Position numbers and translations under genes: made by a program. Shown one piece after another: positions 1 to 8,764 of a DNA stretch of 64,000 nt. Source of the DNA: JAJTFA01 sp044351265 (GTDB lineage Bacteria > Bacteroidota > Bacteroidia > UKL13-3); NCBI GenBank assembly GCA_044351265.1, contig JBILGC010000004.1, positions 29,801-93,800 on the forward strand, given 5' to 3'. Numbering within the stretch: position 1 is the stretch's first letter; every line of letters begins with the position of its first letter. Under the pieces are notes generated by a model that worked only from the letters and a program-made list of their open reading frames with translations, made no database searches and was not told where the DNA came from.

Positions 1-744
1 GAAATACCTGAAGAAATTTTTATGCAAGGATTAAAGGCGCTGGTAGATATCGACCGTAACTGGATTCCAACTAAGGAAGGAAGTGCTTTATATATCCGCC
101 CATTTTTGTTTGCTACTGATGATTTTGTGGGTGTACGTCCATCAAGAAATTTCACCTTTATTATCTTTACTTGCCCGGTAAACAGTTATTATCCAAAACC
201 CATTAAAGTTTTAATTGAGGAAGGATATGTGCGTGCATCAAAAGGGGGTGTTGGTTTTGCAAAAGCTGCAGGTAACTATGGAGCTTCTATGTTACCAACA
301 TTAGAGGCTCAACAAAAAGGTTTCGATCAAATTATCTGGACTGATGGATTGTCGCACGATTTTGTTGAGGAATCGGGTACTACCAATTTGTTTTTTGTTA
401 TCAATGGAAAAGTACTTACACCTAATCTGCATGATACTATTTTAAATGGCATTACCAGAGACTCCTGCATTAAGGTGCTTGAGTACAACGGCATTCCTGT
501 TGAGCAAAGGCAAATATCGGTTTCAGAAATCATTGAGGCTGCAGAAAAAGGTTTGCTAGAGGATGCCTTTGGCACCGGCACTGCCGCATTAATTGCCAAG
601 ATTGATGCAATTAGTTTCAGGGGTAATACTTACCAATTGCCTCCTGCCGATCAAAGAAAAATATCCAATTTACTCTATCGTCAGCTGGAAGATATTCGCA
701 CTTCTGCCATAGATGATCCTTTTGGCTGGGTGGTTAATATCTAA
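1..744 (+). CDS. ilvE: Branched-chain amino acid aminotransferase (3' part, truncated by window edge)
   Basis: PLP-dependent transaminase that interconverts Leu/Ile/Val and their 2-oxo acids with glutamate. The frame is open from base 1, so the N-terminal third lies outside the window. About 247 residues remain of an enzyme that is usually about 350. The PLP lysine sits in GFAKAAGNYG (codon at 262-264), and the fold-IV signature EESGTTNLFF follows. Both are diagnostic of the BCAT family. The next gene (814) is on the same strand after a 70-bp gap and appears functionally unrelated. Family call is firm; the symbol assumes the usual biosynthetic/catabolic BCAT rather than a D-amino acid transaminase relative. 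Confidence 0.93.
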   Translation, partial: EIPEEIFMQGLKALVDIDRNWIPTKEGSALYIRPFLFATDDFVGVRPSRNFTFIIFTCPVNSYYPKPIKVLIEEGYVRASKGGVGFAKAAGNYGASMLPTLEAQQKGFDQIIWTDGLSHDFVEESGTTNLFFVINGKVLTPNLHDTILNGITRDSCIKVLEYNGIPVEQRQISVSEIIEAAEKGLLEDAFGTGTAALIAKIDAISFRGNTYQLPPADQRKISNLLYRQLEDIRTSAIDDPFGWVVNI

Positions 745-813
745 TCAGGCTTATAACATTGCAGCAGTTGCTTTTTGAAATGCTCCGGTACGCTCAATAA
801 TTAATACTGTCTT

Positions 814-1815
814 ATGCCAAAAAATAAAAATGCATTTATTCGATATCGCATCATAGATACTGCATTGCGCAACAGGCAGAAGAAGTACCCCACAAAAAAA
901 GATTTGATAGAAGCATGTAGCGGATTGGGAACTGTGTCTGAGCGCACCATTGATAAGGATTTATATGATATGAAGTATGATGAGGAGCTGGGATATTTTG
1001 CTCCTATTGAATACAACAGAAAATTTAACGGCTATTATTATACAGATGCAGATTTCTCCATTAATAAAATTCCGCTGAAACAGGAAGATCTTTATGCGCT
1101 TGAATTTGCTTGCGGATTATTAAGGCAGTTTGAAGGTATTGGTCCGGTTAAGCAGTTTATTCAATCAGTTGAAAAAATAGAAGACTTTATCAGTATGAAA
1201 CGTATTGCCGGTGAAACATTGGATGAGGTTATTCAGACTGAAAAAAGCTTGAGTGCAAAAGGGAATGAATTTTTAGGCACTCTTCTTAAAGCAATTAAAG
1301 AACGTGATGAGTTGATTGTGCATTATCAGCGTTTTGGCGAAACCATGCCCAAGCATTATACATACCATCCTTATGTGCTGAAAGAATATCGGAATCGCTG
1401 GTATGTTACCGGGAAAGATATTGGTAATAAGCGCATGATTACCCTTGCTCTTGAGCGCATCAAAGAGCTGTTGCATACAGGAAAGAATTTTGAGCCTGAT
1501 GCAACTTTTGAAGCACGAAAGTTTTTCAAACATTCATTTGGCATATCAGTAATTGACGACTTTAAGCCTGAAAAAATTAAGTTAAGGTTTGAGCCGAGTG
1601 AGGCACCTTATATAAAATCACAGCCATTGCATGAAACACAGCAAATTGTAGAAGATTCGGAAACTGCTTTTGTTATACAACTAGAGGTAATACCAAGTTA
1701 TGAACTTAAATCGCAAATTTTAAGTTATGGTGATAAGGTTCATATTCTTTTACCAGATGGTTTAAAAAAGGAGCACGTTGCTACGTTAAAGAATGCACTT
1801 AAGAAATACAGTTGA
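814..1815 (+). CDS. WYL-domain helix-turn-helix transcriptional regulator
   Basis: Predicted DNA-binding regulator of 333 residues. The first ~60 residues form a winged HTH of the HTH_11/DeoR-like kind (RTIDKDLYDMKYDE region). The WYL domain spans about residues 155-225, with the HPY motif at 185-187 and the WYV version of the eponymous motif at 196-198 (RNRWYVTG). A C-terminal WCX-type extension follows. WYL domains are known as ligand sensors, often for nucleotides or nucleic acids, and many regulate stress or defence genes. No defence genes lie nearby, so the target is unknown. The neighbours are ilvE upstream and ettA convergent downstream, with only 25 bp to the ettA stop. Confidence 0.88.
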   Translation: MPKNKNAFIRYRIIDTALRNRQKKYPTKKDLIEACSGLGTVSERTIDKDLYDMKYDEELGYFAPIEYNRKFNGYYYTDADFSINKIPLKQEDLYALEFACGLLRQFEGIGPVKQFIQSVEKIEDFISMKRIAGETLDEVIQTEKSLSAKGNEFLGTLLKAIKERDELIVHYQRFGETMPKHYTYHPYVLKEYRNRWYVTGKDIGNKRMITLALERIKELLHTGKNFEPDATFEARKFFKHSFGISVIDDFKPEKIKLRFEPSEAPYIKSQPLHETQQIVEDSETAFVIQLEVIPSYELKSQILSYGDKVHILLPDGLKKEHVATLKNALKKYS

Positions 1816-1840
1816 TCGTATTTTTGAGTAAGCACTATCT

Positions 1841-3517
1841 CTATTGCATCATATTTTTAAAGCGCACCCGATGAGGCATAATATCTCCTAAGCGCTGTTT
1901 TTTATTTTCTTCGTAATCGGTGTAGTTTCCTTCAAAAAAGTAAACCTGTGAGTTTCCCTCAAAAGCTAAAATATGCGTAGCAATGCGATCAATGAACCAC
2001 CTGTCGTGTGATATAACCACCACACATCCGGCAAAATTCTCTATGGCTTCTTCCAGTGCACGCAGTGTATTTACGTCAATATCATTGGTTGGCTCATCCA
2101 GCAACAATACATTGCCACCTTCTTTTAAAGTCATTGCCAGGTGCACGCGGTTTCTTTCTCCGCCAGATAGAATGCCTACTTTTTTACTTTGGTCTGTTCC
2201 GCTGAAATTAAATTTAGAAATATAGGCTCTTGCATTTATTTGTTTTCCGCCAACAATCATCGTTTCGGTGCCACCACTTATCACTTCAAAAACACTTTTA
2301 TCGGGCAGTAAATCTTTATGGCTTTGGTCTACATATGCAATCTTAACTGTATCGCCTACTTTAAACGTCCCGCTATCGGGTTTCTCAAGGCCCATCATCA
2401 TTTTAAACAAGGTGGTTTTACCAACACCATTAGGACCGATTATACCAACAATGCCTCCTTTAGGTAGAGAAAACGAGAGGTTTTCATACAGTAATTTATT
2501 TCCATATGCTTTGCTCACATGGTCGGCTTCTATAACCACATCACCCAAGCGTGGACCAGGAGGAATGTATAGTTCCAATTGTTGTTCTTTTTCTTTTTGC
2601 TCTTCACTTAACATGCGGTCGTAGGCATTTAAGCGGGCTTTTTGTTTAGCTTGTCTTCCTTTAGGTCCTTGTCTCACCCAGTCTAGCTCACGTTCAAGCG
2701 ACTTGGCTCTCTTGCTCTCTGCTTTTTCTTCTGCTGCCAAGCGGTTTGCTTTTTGTTCAAGCCAACTGCTGTAGTTGCCTTTCCATGGGATACCTTCACC
2801 TCTATCAAGTTCAAGAATCCAACCTGCTACATTATCAAGGAAGTATCGGTCGTGGGTTACAGCAATAACAGTTCCCGGGAATTGGTGCAGGTATTGCTCA
2901 AGCCAATCAACCGATTCAGCATCCAAGTGATTGGTAGGCTCATCCAGTAATAAAATATCAGGATTACTTAGCAGCAGCCTGCATAAAGCAACGCGTCTGC
3001 GCTCTCCACCAGAAAGAATATTTACAGGCGTATCAGGTTCAGGGCAACGAAGTGCATCCATTGCCTTTTCTAATTTATTATCCAGTTCCCATGCATCATT
3101 CTGTTCCAGCAGCTCCATTACTGACGCCTGCCTATCCAGTATCTTCATCATCTCGTCTCCATCCAAATTGGGGTCGGCCAGCTTATTATTAATTTCTTCA
3201 AACTCCTGAAGCATTTGTGTAATGTGCGCCACACCTTCTTCTACACATTGTTTTACTGTTTTGCTCTCATCCAGTTCAGGCTCCTGCTCTAAAAAACCAA
3301 TTTTATAGTCTTTATCAAAAACCACCTCACCCTGAAAGTTTTTATCCTTACCTGCAATAATGCGAAGCAAGCTCGATTTACCTGAACCATTTAGTCCAAG
3401 CACGCCTATTTTAGCGCCATAAAAGAAGGAGAGGTAGATGTTTTTTAGAACTTGTTTACTTGGCGGGTATATTTTACTTACACCTGCCATTGAGAAAATA
3501 ATTTTATTGTCGGTCAT
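1841..3517 (-). CDS. ettA: Energy-dependent translational throttle protein EttA (ABC-F ATPase)
   Basis: Cytosolic ABC-F protein that binds the ribosomal E site and gates entry into elongation according to the ATP/ADP ratio. Its 558 residues are close to E. coli EttA (555). It has two nucleotide-binding domains and no membrane segments. Walker A motifs are GLNGSGKSS (41-49) and GPNGVGKTT (361-369). Signatures LSGGERRRV (168-176) and LSGGERNRV (450-458) are intact, with Walker B glutamates at 193 and 475. The basic linker between the domains (about 240-320) contains the ABC-F interdomain arm. It is convergent with the WYL regulator and divergent from the DUF1003 gene. Confidence 0.95.
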   Translation of the reverse strand: MTDNKIIFSMAGVSKIYPPSKQVLKNIYLSFFYGAKIGVLGLNGSGKSSLLRIIAGKDKNFQGEVVFDKDYKIGFLEQEPELDESKTVKQCVEEGVAHITQMLQEFEEINNKLADPNLDGDEMMKILDRQASVMELLEQNDAWELDNKLEKAMDALRCPEPDTPVNILSGGERRRVALCRLLLSNPDILLLDEPTNHLDAESVDWLEQYLHQFPGTVIAVTHDRYFLDNVAGWILELDRGEGIPWKGNYSSWLEQKANRLAAEEKAESKRAKSLERELDWVRQGPKGRQAKQKARLNAYDRMLSEEQKEKEQQLELYIPPGPRLGDVVIEADHVSKAYGNKLLYENLSFSLPKGGIVGIIGPNGVGKTTLFKMMMGLEKPDSGTFKVGDTVKIAYVDQSHKDLLPDKSVFEVISGGTETMIVGGKQINARAYISKFNFSGTDQSKKVGILSGGERNRVHLAMTLKEGGNVLLLDEPTNDIDVNTLRALEEAIENFAGCVVVISHDRWFIDRIATHILAFEGNSQVYFFEGNYTDYEENKKQRLGDIMPHRVRFKNMMQ

Positions 3518-3628
3518 AATTTATTTACACACTTGAGAGAGCGAATTTAATCTAAATTAAGTTTTTCCTGTTTTTTCTCAGGAAATATTCATCGATGAAC
3601 ACATACATTCGAAGTAAACTTTAAATCT

Positions 3629-4255
3629 ATGAATAAAGAACTATGTCAGATTTCAGGTAAATTACTTGGCAAACACCAGCTTTTACCTGCACTCGCAGTA
3701 AGCGACAGTTTGGTATCATTCATTAAATCTTTGGGCTATGAATGGAACAGAGAAGGCTATATTTCGGTGAGTGAACTGAACCATCTTGTTAAGCAAAAAC
3801 TGGAACAAATGGTTGAAGAAAGCAAAGGGAAACTAGATGCAGAAGAGAAGGATGTGCTGGCTAGCTTTGCCGATCATGATATCATGGCTGAGGATGTAGA
3901 TACCGATTATGATAAGAACCTCACTGCTGCAGAGAAATTATCGGATGCCATTGCAGACTTTGGTGGATCATGGTCATTTATTATAATTTTCTTCGGGGCC
4001 ATCATTTGTTGGATATGTCTTAATATATTAATGCCCGAACGCATAGACCCGTATCCGTTTATTTTACTTAACCTCATGCTTTCATGCTTGGCTGCAGTGC
4101 AGGCGCCAATTATCATGATGAGCCAGAAAAGGCAGGAAGCCAGAGACAGGCTGCGTTCAAAGAATGATTACAAGGTAAATCTAAAAGCGGAATTGGAAAT
4201 TAGGCAGCTGCATGAAAAGATTGATCATATTATACGCTTATACATGAAAAAATAA
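3629..4255 (+). CDS. DUF1003 family membrane protein
   Basis: A 208-residue conserved protein with a soluble N-terminal half of about 110 residues. Two membrane helices follow (about 115-134 and 142-164), then a basic/coiled C-terminal tail. The sequence from SWSFIIIFFGAI through AVQAPIIMMSQKRQEARDR is the typical DUF1003 core. The molecular function of the family is unknown. The gene is divergent from ettA across a 111-bp gap and is followed immediately by a terminator-like hairpin (4257-4277), so it is probably monocistronic. Confidence 0.85.
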   Translation: MNKELCQISGKLLGKHQLLPALAVSDSLVSFIKSLGYEWNREGYISVSELNHLVKQKLEQMVEESKGKLDAEEKDVLASFADHDIMAEDVDTDYDKNLTAAEKLSDAIADFGGSWSFIIIFFGAIICWICLNILMPERIDPYPFILLNLMLSCLAAVQAPIIMMSQKRQEARDRLRSKNDYKVNLKAELEIRQLHEKIDHIIRLYMKK

Positions 4256-4256
4256 A

Positions 4257-4277
4257 AAAGCCGGACAAGGCGGCTTT
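4257..4277 (+). terminator. Terminator-like hairpin after the DUF1003 gene
   Basis: A perfect 7-bp stem (AAAGCCG/CGGCTTT) around a 7-base loop starts two bases after the stop codon of the DUF1003 gene. The following T-run is short, so termination strength is uncertain. Confidence 0.55.
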
Positions 4278-4596
4278 CAGTTAAGATCAGATTTTTACAC
4301 TATAAATTCAGAAGAGATACCTGTTGGTCACGTTATTACAAATAACATAAAAATATTTTCGATTTTATGTTGATTTACAATAGCAACAAACCTAGGTATA
4401 GATCCCCCTGATACATTTAAATAAATTTCAATTTATCAATAGGTTAAGTGTGCTTTATTTTTTGCGTATGTTTTTTAACTTCTATGTATGATTGATGTTC
4501 TACTTTTCAGTGATCTCGATTCGCCTAAAAATATTAATTAAATTCTAAACTTATAAATATAACACTATACTATATTGCACCTCTACATATTTATCT
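4278..4596. other. AT-rich intergenic stretch with no gene seen
   Basis: About 320 bases between the DUF1003 hairpin and the nucleoside phosphorylase gene. It is rich in A/T and has stops in all frames. I found no convincing TAnnTTTG promoter, no strong hairpin and no small ORF with a signal. It presumably carries the phosphorylase promoter and 5' UTR. Confidence 0.6.
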
Positions 4597-5475
4597 ATGC
4601 TAAATATAATTAAGGAGTCAGAACTGGTGGTTAATGCAGATGGTTCTGTTTATCACTTGCACCTGAAGCCCGATGATTTGGGAGAACTCATACTATTGGT
4701 TGGCGACCCAGATCGTGTGCCACAAGTCTCCGCCCACTTTGATACTATTGATACAAAGAAGCAGAAGCGAGAGTTCATTACACATACAGGAATGGTTGGC
4801 AAAAAACGTATTTCGGTAATTTCAACAGGTATTGGAACCGATAATATTGACATTGTCCTTAATGAGTTGGATATCTTAGTCAATGTTGAATTAGATACCC
4901 GTGAAATTAAGAAGAAGCTCACCTCTTTGCCTATTATCAGAATTGGTACTTCAGGTTCGCTTCAGCCCGATATTAAAGTTGATGATATACTATTATCAAC
5001 TCACGGCTTAGGACTCGATTCACTGATGCAATTTTATATAAACACCCACTCAGTTTCAGAAACTGATACCATACTTAAGGAATTAAAGAGTCAACTAGAT
5101 CTGGGTGAAGTGTGTCAATATCTATATAAATCTCCTGGTAACCTGATTGATTATTTTGAGTCCTCATTCAAAAAAGGCATTACTGCAACCTGCTGCGGGT
5201 TTTATGGCCCACAGGGACGAATAATAAGGGGGCAAGCTAAATATGGAAATCTGATTGAACGCCTGCATAAATTTAAATCCGGCCCGTATCGGATTACAAA
5301 TTTTGAGATGGAAACAGCCGCCATATATGGCATGGCAACTTTACTAGGCCACCGTGCACTTTCCGTTAATGCCATTTTAGCCAACAGGATTGAACACCGA
5401 TTTTCTTCAAACGGATTGGCTACAATAGAAAAAGCTATCAAAATGGTGTTGGATAAAGTAGAGCAAATTACTTGA
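4597..5475 (+). CDS. Nucleoside phosphorylase (PNP/UDP family, uridine phosphorylase-like)
   Basis: Cytosolic nucleoside salvage enzyme cleaving a nucleoside with phosphate to base plus ribose-1-phosphate. It has 292 residues. The family phosphate-binding motif GDPDR is at 36-40, RIGTSG at 116-121, and the nucleoside-binding FEMETAAIYG at 236-245. These fit the uridine phosphorylase branch, although the substrate cannot be fixed from sequence alone. It is slightly longer than E. coli Udp (253), with extra residues in the middle. The last 8 bp overlap the convergent Nudix gene. Confidence 0.85.
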   Translation: MLNIIKESELVVNADGSVYHLHLKPDDLGELILLVGDPDRVPQVSAHFDTIDTKKQKREFITHTGMVGKKRISVISTGIGTDNIDIVLNELDILVNVELDTREIKKKLTSLPIIRIGTSGSLQPDIKVDDILLSTHGLGLDSLMQFYINTHSVSETDTILKELKSQLDLGEVCQYLYKSPGNLIDYFESSFKKGITATCCGFYGPQGRIIRGQAKYGNLIERLHKFKSGPYRITNFEMETAAIYGMATLLGHRALSVNAILANRIEHRFSSNGLATIEKAIKMVLDKVEQIT

Positions 5476-5920
5476 GAGAATCAGATGGTTTTATAAAATT
5501 GCAAACCTTTTTATCAATGGGAAATGTTAGCATGGATTCATGCAGCTCATGCAACTCAACCCAAAAAAATCGAAGCTTTTCTATTCTGCCACTAATGATT
5601 ATTTCATGTGAATCTTCTCTGATACTTAGATCTCCCTTTGCTTTTACAGCATAGTAAATGGAAATGAGTTGATCATTAGGTTTAAATGCACTTTGCTGAA
5701 AGAAGTCGGTCGTATAAATATGATGTTCTACTTCAATAGCAAGACCTGTTTCCTCCAAGAACTCTCTTTTCAAACCATCATGCAGCCCTTCACCAAACTC
5801 TAAACCACCACCCGGAAATTTTACAAATTCTATAGTATCTGCTTGCTCATGCACTAGCAGAATGCGGTTGTTGTGTTTAAGAATTCCATACACGCGAATG
5901 TTAAATCTATTAATGTGCAC
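5468..5920 (-). CDS. NUDIX hydrolase
   Basis: A 150-residue Nudix-fold pyrophosphohydrolase. The Nudix box Gx5Ex7REUxEExGU is complete (G38, E44, R52-E53, E56-E57, G59). The substrate is unknown. The family covers nucleoside diphosphate-X compounds, including oxidised nucleotides and mRNA caps. It is the last gene of a minus-strand operon, with its start only two bases from the stop of the beta-barrel gene. Its 3' end overlaps the convergent nucleoside phosphorylase by 8 bp. Confidence 0.9.
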   Translation of the reverse strand: MHINRFNIRVYGILKHNNRILLVHEQADTIEFVKFPGGGLEFGEGLHDGLKREFLEETGLAIEVEHHIYTTDFFQQSAFKPNDQLISIYYAVKAKGDLSIREDSHEIIISGRIEKLRFFWVELHELHESMLTFPIDKKVCNFIKPSDSLK

Positions 5921-5922
5921 TG

Positions 5923-6708
5923 TTATTTATCATTTAGAGCATAAGAAGCTCCAAGATTGATGCCTAAAAAGTAGGGCCTTACCATCATTTCTGTTTGGCT
6001 AACGGAAAAGGGATATATGCCCAATAGCGGCTGAATAAAAAGACTTATTTTTTTCTCATACCTATACTCTGCCTTAAAGCCCAATATCATATTCATTGTA
6101 AAAGCTGATCCTTCATAACCGGTAGAATCAATATCAAAGGTTTGGCTATTATCTATATAAAAATTTTTAAGGTTTGCGGTCATTTTGTGATTTATAAGCA
6201 AGTTTAATCCAACACCTCCTGTTGCATGAAAAAGCCATTTATAATCGGATGTTTTATTGATGAAGTAATTGAAAATGACAGGTATTTGCAGATACTGATA
6301 GCGGTAATCGTAGGCAATACTTTTTGTGTTGTCCGTTAAATCTTCAATAAGCCCTCTGCCAATACCCGGATGAATTTTATCTTTGAATTTAGGATTATCC
6401 TGAATACGTTGAAACCCAACATCCACAAATCCAAGACCGGCCTGCATGCTCCATTTGGAGCCAAGCATATAGTTAAACCAAGCATGAAATCCATATGATA
6501 TTCTGTAGGTTTCATCTCTCCCAAATGAATCGGATACCTGGGTATAGGTTCTGTTATTAAAACCCGGAGCAATACTCGAGGAATTAGAGCCGTTAAAAGA
6601 TCCACACATCATTGGCGCTACACTTAAACCTGCACTCATCTTTATTCGAGATTGTGCTTGTGAAAATAAGTTTAGAAAAACAATAGTAATGAGTAGATAA
6701 AATTTCAT
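5923..6708 (-). CDS. Outer-membrane beta-barrel protein (PorT/OMP_b-brl-like)
   Basis: A 261-residue exported protein. A signal peptide covers about residues 1-18 (LLITIVFLNLFSQAQS). The rest has alternating aromatic/polar beta strands and ends in a strand of the kind LGINLGASYALNDK, as in small Bacteroidota outer-membrane barrels. Such barrels include PorT-type secretion accessory proteins and many uncharacterised ones, and the sequence does not separate these. It lies between the PorV-like gene (47 bp upstream) and the Nudix gene (2 bp downstream), which suggests co-transcription. Confidence 0.7.
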   Translation of the reverse strand: MKFYLLITIVFLNLFSQAQSRIKMSAGLSVAPMMCGSFNGSNSSSIAPGFNNRTYTQVSDSFGRDETYRISYGFHAWFNYMLGSKWSMQAGLGFVDVGFQRIQDNPKFKDKIHPGIGRGLIEDLTDNTKSIAYDYRYQYLQIPVIFNYFINKTSDYKWLFHATGGVGLNLLINHKMTANLKNFYIDNSQTFDIDSTGYEGSAFTMNMILGFKAEYRYEKKISLFIQPLLGIYPFSVSQTEMMVRPYFLGINLGASYALNDK

Positions 6709-6754
6709 ACGCAGTAAATTACGGATACAATTAAATCAATAAATGTAAAATCTG

Positions 6755-7825
6755 CTAACTCTTTTTATTGATATTGAGTCGAAGAGAAATGATATTGCTG
6801 TAGGGTAGTGAACTTACACCGCCAACATTGGAAAGGGCATAATCAATAGCTAGGTTGTTAATTTGTAATCCAACACCAAGTGTTGGGGTATAATTTAATT
6901 TACTGGTACCGTCAAAGTTTTTCTCCTTTTGAATATTCATTATACCGCTTCTCAGGAAAATAATGTTTTTATATCCAAGTTCCATTCCCAAGCGTGGGTC
7001 AATATTGATGATGCGGTTGGAAACCAGCACATTTCTCTGACCATCAAAAGTAATATCAGCATTAATCTCCGGCTCTATTATGAATTTATTAAAGACATTG
7101 AATCTTTTGGAAACACCAATAATGGTGCGTGGTAATGTTATTTCGAGGGTGTTTCCGGGAAGTTTGTTGTTGGTTTGAAGCAATACCTGTTTTTGGCTTT
7201 GGGAAAAACTGTATTCCCAAACATTAAAGGTGGAGGTAACATCACGTAAGCAAATACCCATTTTCCATTTTCTGTAATTATACTGAGCACCTACATCAAA
7301 ACCAAAACCCCAGGCTCCTGCAAATTCGCCAACAATGCGTCTGATGATTTTTACATTGGCACCTACACTTAATCCTTCAATGCCTAAATTTCTTGCATAT
7401 GAACCCATGAATGCATAATCTACAGCAGAAAAACTTTGGATGCGTGAATAATCAATCTGTCCATTTTGAAAAAGGTCTAATGTATTGGGTATATCATCTA
7501 CCCCAACTCTGATAACAGTTAAAGCAGCAACACTTTTATCATTTAAACTGTATGCAAATGTTCCATAATCATGTTTAACAATACCGGCAAATTGTTCATT
7601 ATGCATTACTGCTAGCTGCGCCTGATCTTTAATGCGTAATAATCCTGCCGGATTCCAGTATGCTGCAGTGGCATCATTTACTCCTGCAACCACAGCACTT
7701 CCCATACCAGCAGCCCTGGCCCCAACACCCAACGATAAAAACTCATTGCTGTATTTGAGTGCTTGGCTATTTGCTGCAAAAGGAAATAGACCTATAACCA
7801 ACAAAAGGATAATCAATATTCTCAT
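6755..7825 (-). CDS. PorV/PorQ family outer-membrane protein
   Basis: A 356-residue protein with a signal peptide (about 1-20). It then carries the hallmark N-terminal segment LSLGVGARAAGMGSA followed by DATAAYWNPAGL. This places it in the PorV/PorQ family (UPF0164/FadL-like beta-barrels), whose members include type IX secretion system components. No other T9SS gene (porK-porN, sprA, porU) is in the window, so a T9SS role is possible but not shown. Its start overlaps the stop of the upstream AcpH-like gene by 4 bp (ATGA), a sign of translational coupling. Confidence 0.8.
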   Translation of the reverse strand: MRILIILLLVIGLFPFAANSQALKYSNEFLSLGVGARAAGMGSAVVAGVNDATAAYWNPAGLLRIKDQAQLAVMHNEQFAGIVKHDYGTFAYSLNDKSVAALTVIRVGVDDIPNTLDLFQNGQIDYSRIQSFSAVDYAFMGSYARNLGIEGLSVGANVKIIRRIVGEFAGAWGFGFDVGAQYNYRKWKMGICLRDVTSTFNVWEYSFSQSQKQVLLQTNNKLPGNTLEITLPRTIIGVSKRFNVFNKFIIEPEINADITFDGQRNVLVSNRIINIDPRLGMELGYKNIIFLRSGIMNIQKEKNFDGTSKLNYTPTLGVGLQINNLAIDYALSNVGGVSSLPYSNIISLRLNINKKS

Positions 7826-8490
7826 TCCGTAAAAATCTGTCTGAGTTTATAAACCTGTTTTTCTGCGTCTGCAAAATAGTCATTTTCCAGTTGCAACAAA
7901 GTGGCAAGGAGTTTGTTTCCGTCAGTTTCATCCATTGCCTCCAGGCCGGCTCTCATCATAATCCTGTTTAACGAGTAAATGAATTTATTATTATTTGGGT
8001 AGTAATAAATGTACTGAACAGCTGTGAAATGGCTGTAAAATTGAAAAAAATCTTCTATATCGGGCATTCCGAAGTGAAGCAGATATTCCTTCAATACCTG
8101 TTCCTCTACCAGCAATAAAGATTGGTAAAAGGCATCAACTTTCTCAGGATAATAGTTAACCAGCATCCTGTCAAGCATCAGTTCAAATGCAATATGCGCT
8201 ATAAACCATTTTCGCTGCACTCTTTCGCTAAGCCCTGCCTGATTTACTGCTTGGGTAAAAACTGATACATGAGAATTAAAGAAGTTGGAAGCATGAAATT
8301 TTTTATCAGCGAGGTAATGTTTTACTGTACCTTGATGCAGTTGACTAATTGCATCCGGTATTGGATGAGGTAGAGGAGGCTGGTGAAAATTTTTAATCCA
8401 TTTTTTACAAATGTCAGGTAAAATTAATCCCGTATTATGGCAGTGGTTATCCGGAATATGGTCAATAAAGTAATGAGATAAGTAGTTCAA
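7822..8490 (-). CDS. Putative ACP phosphodiesterase-like (AcpH/DUF479-like) protein
   Basis: A 222-residue, mostly helical soluble protein. The N-terminus (MNYLSHYFID...GLILPD), the LHQGTVKHYLADKKFHAS segment and AHIAFELMLDRMLV resemble the layout of AcpH/DUF479. In that family His/Asp residues bind metal to remove phosphopantetheine from acyl carrier protein. The similarity is distant and the activity is inferred. It could also be an uncharacterised HD-like fold protein. Second gene of the minus-strand operon: 25 bp after the small lipoprotein and overlapping the PorV-like gene by 4 bp. Confidence 0.5.
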   Translation of the reverse strand: MNYLSHYFIDHIPDNHCHNTGLILPDICKKWIKNFHQPPLPHPIPDAISQLHQGTVKHYLADKKFHASNFFNSHVSVFTQAVNQAGLSERVQRKWFIAHIAFELMLDRMLVNYYPEKVDAFYQSLLLVEEQVLKEYLLHFGMPDIEDFFQFYSHFTAVQYIYYYPNNNKFIYSLNRIMMRAGLEAMDETDGNKLLATLLQLENDYFADAEKQVYKLRQIFTE

Positions 8491-8515
8491 AATGTAAAAT
8501 CCTGATTGGTGATTT

Positions 8516-8668
8516 CTACTTATTTTTATTTTTGATCAATCCGTTTTTATCATAGGTAGCTTTATATTGTTTCTGCGGATCACTGAAGTTTGTACACTTC
8601 TGAGATTTGCAACCGCAAAATATAATAATGGAAGTCAAAATAAGTACTTGGTTGATTCTTATTTTCAT
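8516..8668 (-). CDS. Small lipoprotein, 50 residues
   Basis: A short gene easily missed by length cut-offs. Reading the minus strand from ATG at 8668 gives 50 residues. They comprise a basic N-terminus (MKIRINQ), a hydrophobic stretch (VLILTSIIIF), a lipobox-like FCGC with the modified Cys at residue 20, and a short polar tail ending in KNKNK. It resembles the tiny envelope lipoproteins common in Bacteroidota. A near-consensus promoter lies just upstream (8673-8704), and the AcpH-like gene begins 25 bp downstream. It therefore looks like the first gene of the operon running to the Nudix gene. Function unknown. Confidence 0.7.
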   Translation of the reverse strand: MKIRINQVLILTSIIIFCGCKSQKCTNFSDPQKQYKATYDKNGLIKNKNK

Positions 8669-8672
8669 ATCC

Positions 8673-8704
8673 CAAATTAAAAGTATTAGTCAATATTTTA
8701 CAAA
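8673..8704 (-). promoter_or_regulatory. Promoter-like TTTG-N20-TTAATTTG before the small lipoprotein
   Basis: On the minus strand, TTTG (8701-8704) is followed after 20 bases by TTAATTTG (8673-8680). That is one base off the Bacteroidota -7 consensus TAnnTTTG. Transcription would start almost at the ATG at 8668, implying a leaderless or near-leaderless message. Confidence 0.4.
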
Positions 8705-8712
8705 CAGGTAAT

Positions 8713-8743
8713 AAAAAAAGTCCTACCGCATGGGTAGGACTTT
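8713..8743 (-). terminator. Intrinsic terminator of the Lys/Ala-rich gene
   Basis: A perfect 11-bp stem (AAAGTCCTACC with its complement, 8717-8727/8733-8743) has a 5-base loop. On the minus strand it is followed by a run of seven T (complement of 8713-8719). It separates the Lys/Ala-rich gene from the small lipoprotein operon. Confidence 0.9.
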
Positions 8744-8764
8744 AATTCAGTTTCCGAAATCGGA

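Noticed and set aside
3564..3585. Hairpin TTTCCTG/CAGGAAA between ettA and the DUF1003 gene
   Set aside because: No T-run on either strand and no conserved motif; it may be a chance stem in AT-rich DNA or part of the ettA leader.
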